A stretch of 64,000 nucleotides of DNA. Source: Rhodococcus sp. 1163. GTDB lineage: Bacteria > Actinomycetota > Actinomycetes > Mycobacteriales > Mycobacteriaceae. The position numbers and the translations under genes are program-made. Below are positions 61,562 to 64,000 of the stretch, in pieces; position 1 is the first letter of the stretch, and every line of letters begins with the position of its first letter. Under the pieces are notes generated by a model. The model made no database searches. It was not told the DNA's origin and worked only from the letters and a program-made list of their open reading frames with translations. The stretch covers positions 186,001 through 250,000 of the forward strand of contig NZ_MKKX01000038.1 in the NCBI RefSeq assembly GCF_002091985.1, given 5' to 3'.

Positions 61562-62395
61562 TCAGTAGCGGTCGACGGTCGGCGGTGCCGGAAGCGGGTA
61601 ACCGGAAGGTCCTACGGTCTCCTCGAACGCAGTCTTCCATGCCCCGCTGGACACCATCTCCTCGATGGCGTCGTTGATCTTGTTACGTCCTTCGGTGTCG
61701 TCCTTGGACAAGCCGATTCCGTAGTTCTCCGTGGTGAAAGGCTCGCCGACGACCTTCAATTCGCCCGGGTACTGAGCGGCGTAACCGGCGAGGATGATGT
61801 CGTCGGTCGTCACTGCGTCGACTGCGCCGTTGCGTAGTGCTTCGACGCATGCCGAGTAGGTGTCGAACGGCTGGAGCTGAACGCCTGGGTATTCGTCGGC
61901 GATGTTCTGTGCAGGTGTGGACCCGGTGACCGAGCACAGCTTCTTGCCGCCGCTGAGTGAATCGGGGCCGGTGATGTCGGTGTTGCCGTTGGCAACCAGC
62001 AGAGACTGGCCGGCGACGAAGTACGGTCCGGCGAACCCGACCTTCTCCTTGCGCGTATCGGTGATCGAGTAGGTAGCGACGATGTAGTCGACCTCCCCGT
62101 TCTGGATGAGCGTCTCGCGCTGAGCGGACGGAGATTCCTTGAACTCGATGTTGTCTTCCGACACTCCGAGCTGGCCCGCGACGTACTTGGCCACCTCGAC
62201 ATCGAAGCCGCTGAAGGAACCATCCGGGTTGCGGAGGCCGAGGCCGGGCTGATCGAACTTGATGCCGACGATCAGGTTGCCGTTCTCTGCGCTGCTGCTG
62301 ACGTTGCGCGCTTCTTCGCCCCCGCCACAGGCGGTAGCGACGACGGCGAGTGCGGCGATGCCGACCCCTAGACGGATCGAGCGAGTAATTATCAC
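61562..62395 (-). CDS. gluB: Glutamate/polar amino-acid-binding lipoprotein GluB-like
   Basis: 277 residues from GTG 62395. Signal peptide with lipobox ATAC (Cys23) after LGVGIAALAVVA. SBP family 3 signature: FSGFDVEVAKYVAGQLG near residues 62-78, and GNLIVGIKFDQPG at the mature start. Delivers substrate to the GluC-GluD channel. Preceded by gluA on the same strand, 73 bp away. Confidence 0.9.
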   Translation of the reverse strand: MIITRSIRLGVGIAALAVVATACGGGEEARNVSSSAENGNLIVGIKFDQPGLGLRNPDGSFSGFDVEVAKYVAGQLGVSEDNIEFKESPSAQRETLIQNGEVDYIVATYSITDTRKEKVGFAGPYFVAGQSLLVANGNTDITGPDSLSGGKKLCSVTGSTPAQNIADEYPGVQLQPFDTYSACVEALRNGAVDAVTTDDIILAGYAAQYPGELKVVGEPFTTENYGIGLSKDDTEGRNKINDAIEEMVSSGAWKTAFEETVGPSGYPLPAPPTVDRY

Positions 62396-62468
62396 TGGTT
62401 AATCCTCCATGTTGATTTCACGTGTTGTTACGTGCGACGAGAGTGTGGCGAGAAAGAGCGAGTTTCGG

Positions 62469-63251
62469 TCAGTGTCCGAGAATCTTGCCCAGGAAGTCCT
62501 TGGCGCGTTCGGATTTCGGTGCGGTGAAGAAGCTGTCGGGGTCGGTGTCCTCGACGACGGCGCCATCGGCCATGAAGATGACACGGTCACCGGCCTTGCG
62601 CGCGAATCCCATCTCGTGCGTGACGACGAGCATCGTCATGCCCTCCTTGGCCAATGACGTCATCACGTCGAGAACTTCGGTGACCATTTCGGGATCGAGA
62701 GCGGACGTCGGCTCGTCGAACAACATCACTTTGGGGTTCATGGCCAGTGAGCGAGCAATCGCCACCCGCTGCTGTTGTCCGCCGGAGAGCTGAGCTGGAT
62801 ACTTGTCGGCCTGATTTGCAATGCCGACACGTTCGAGCAGTGCCTGGGCGGCCTTGCGCGCCTCGTCCTTCTTGAGCTTGCGTACTTTGAGTGGCGCGAG
62901 CATGACGTTCTCGAGGATGGTCTTGTGTGCGAATAGGTTGAACGACTGGAAGACCATCCCGACGTCGGCGCGAAGCGCAGCGAGCGCTTTGCCTTCGGCA
63001 GGAAGGACCGAGCCGTCGACCTCGATGGAACCGGAGTCGATGGGTTCGAGTCGGTTGATCGTTCGGCACAACGTCGATTTCCCGGACCCGGACGGTCCGA
63101 CCACGATGACGACCTGGCCGGTAGGGACCTCGAGGTTGATGTCCTTGAGGACGTGCAGATCACCGAAATGCTTGTCTACCGATTTCAGGGAGATCATGGA
63201 GGGCCGGTCGGCAACTGCACCGGAAGCCGGCGCGTCGGTGGCATGCGTCAT
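62469..63251 (-). CDS. gluA: Glutamate/polar amino-acid ABC transporter ATP-binding protein GluA-like
   Basis: 260 residues from ATG 63251 ([18 protein letters not shown]), or 242 from the next ATG ([13 protein letters not shown]). Walker [12 protein letters not shown]-loop [16 protein letters not shown], signature [16 protein letters not shown], Walker [15 protein letters not shown]-loop VVTHEMGFA. First gene of the operon. The 167-bp gap to divergent miaB holds the promoters for both genes; I could not pick the gluA promoter with confidence. Confidence 0.93.
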   Translation of the reverse strand: MTHATDAPASGAVADRPSMISLKSVDKHFGDLHVLKDINLEVPTGQVVIVVGPSGSGKSTLCRTINRLEPIDSGSIEVDGSVLPAEGKALAALRADVGMVFQSFNLFAHKTILENVMLAPLKVRKLKKDEARKAAQALLERVGIANQADKYPAQLSGGQQQRVAIARSLAMNPKVMLFDEPTSALDPEMVTEVLDVMTSLAKEGMTMLVVTHEMGFARKAGDRVIFMADGAVVEDTDPDSFFTAPKSERAKDFLGKILGH

Positions 63252-63418
63252 AGGGCAGAACCTTATTCGTAGTTTGGTCGTCGACAACGCCGTTAACGCG
63301 ACATTCTTCGATTATGTAATGGAAACTTTACTGTCGGTGCACTCAGCCCGAGGAGATGGATCGAGAATCTCGCGTATCCCCGGCGCCGGACGGTCGCGTC
63401 GGGCCGTACCCTGGGAGT

Positions 63419-64000
63419 GTGGAAACGAGTGACCAGATGACCCAGAGGAGCTACGAGGTTCGCACGCACGGGTGCCAGATGAACGTGCATGACTCGGAGA
63501 GACTGGCAGGTCTGCTCGAAGAGGCGGGCTATGTGCCGGCCGACACAGGTTCCGATGCCGATCTCGTGGTCTTCAACACCTGCGCTGTTCGAGAGAACGC
63601 GGACAACAAACTGTACGGAAATCTTGGCATGCTTCGGCCCGCCAAGACGCGCAATCCGCGTATGCAGATTGCGGTCGGCGGCTGCTTGGCCCAGAAGGAC
63701 CGCGACACGGTCGTCAAGAAGGCCCCGTGGGTGGACGTGGTGTTCGGTACCCACAACATCGGCTCGCTTCCGGTCCTGCTCGAGCGGGCTCGTCACAACA
63801 ACGAAGCTCAGGTCGAGATTCTCGAATCTCTGGAGGCTTTTCCGTCGACTCTGCCGGCGAAGCGTGAGTCCCCGTACGCGGGATGGGTATCGATTTCGGT
63901 GGGCTGCAACAACACCTGCACTTTCTGCATCGTCCCCGCGCTACGCGGCAAGGAGATCGACCGCTCACCCGCAGACATTCTTGCGGAGGTGCAGGCACTC
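63419..64000 (+). CDS. miaB: tRNA-2-methylthio-N6-dimethylallyladenosine synthase, cut by window edge
   Basis: Radical-SAM methylthiotransferase acting on i6A37 in tRNA. The MTTase domain has its three cluster Cys in HGCQMN, NTCAVR and GGCLAQ. The radical-SAM motif is CNNTCTFC (CxxxCxxC). About the first 190 residues are in the window. GTG 63419 is taken as start because TACCCT (63407-63412) lies 6 bases ahead (leaderless); the in-frame ATG 63437 is the alternative. miaB lies close to recA-recX in many actinobacteria. Confidence 0.96.
   Translation, partial: METSDQMTQRSYEVRTHGCQMNVHDSERLAGLLEEAGYVPADTGSDADLVVFNTCAVRENADNKLYGNLGMLRPAKTRNPRMQIAVGGCLAQKDRDTVVKKAPWVDVVFGTHNIGSLPVLLERARHNNEAQVEILESLEAFPSTLPAKRESPYAGWVSISVGCNNTCTFCIVPALRGKEIDRSPADILAEVQAL

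Overview
This window is one contiguous chromosomal stretch of a mycolic-acid actinomycete, most likely a Rhodococcus (R. fascians-like clade). The support is the high-GC codon use, GTG and leaderless starts, and a gene order close to mycobacteria: pptT-truB-mntR, ribF-rpsO-pnp-M16 protease, dapB-membrane protein-flavodoxin, thyX-dapA-rnj, ftsK-argA-pgsA-clgR-pspA-pspM, and DUF3046-recA-recX-miaB. There is also an HNH/DUF222 gene. No tRNA, rRNA, IS element, prophage or CRISPR array was seen.

Layout. 1-1592: end of pptT, then truB. 1589-5000: a manganese/zinc ABC operon (lipoprotein, ATPase, permease) ending in its DtxR-type regulator mntR. 5104-11195: ribF, rpsO, pnp, M16 protease and an acyltransferase, with structured RNA at the junctions. 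11296-13938: MTB12-like lipoprotein, polyprenol-phosphate mannosyltransferase, a small membrane protein, and a membrane-anchored EEP hydrolase. 13978-29216: the complete 14-gene nuoA-N complex I operon, preceded by a degenerate receiver protein. 29918-34573: miscellaneous metabolism (DHFR-like reductase, GH63-like glucosidase, alcohol dehydrogenase). 34554-37187: ABC ATPase, dapB and its two partners. 37200-42851: HNH protein, a frameshifted alpha/beta hydrolase, a YcaQ-type glycosylase and zwf. 42854-48520: HicB-like antitoxin, thyX, dapA, RNase J, TauE permease and a TIGR03085 protein. 48579-55754: ftsK, YciI, argA, pgsA, a cinA relic, and the clgR-pspA-pspM envelope-stress module with a 57-residue membrane peptide. 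55904-57956: TetR regulator, glycosyltransferase and DUF3046. 58131-59774: recA-recX. 59909-63251: a gluABCD-type amino-acid importer. 63419-end: start of miaB.

How the parts connect. Complex I feeds the respiratory chain. dapA and dapB supply lysine and diaminopimelate. pgsA, the acyltransferase, the mannosyltransferase and the Psp module serve the envelope. recA carries both a LexA box and a promoter of the PafBC type. clgR is preceded by an ECF SigE-type promoter.

The most unusual feature is a recurrent pattern: at least a dozen short tandem duplications (mostly 13-21 bp), nearly all at gene ends or in intergenic leaders. One of 5 bp breaks a hydrolase gene, and one duplicates the region across a stop codon. 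A second notable item is a cinA remnant between pgsA and clgR with most of the gene deleted. No clearly new multi-gene defence or biosynthetic system was found.
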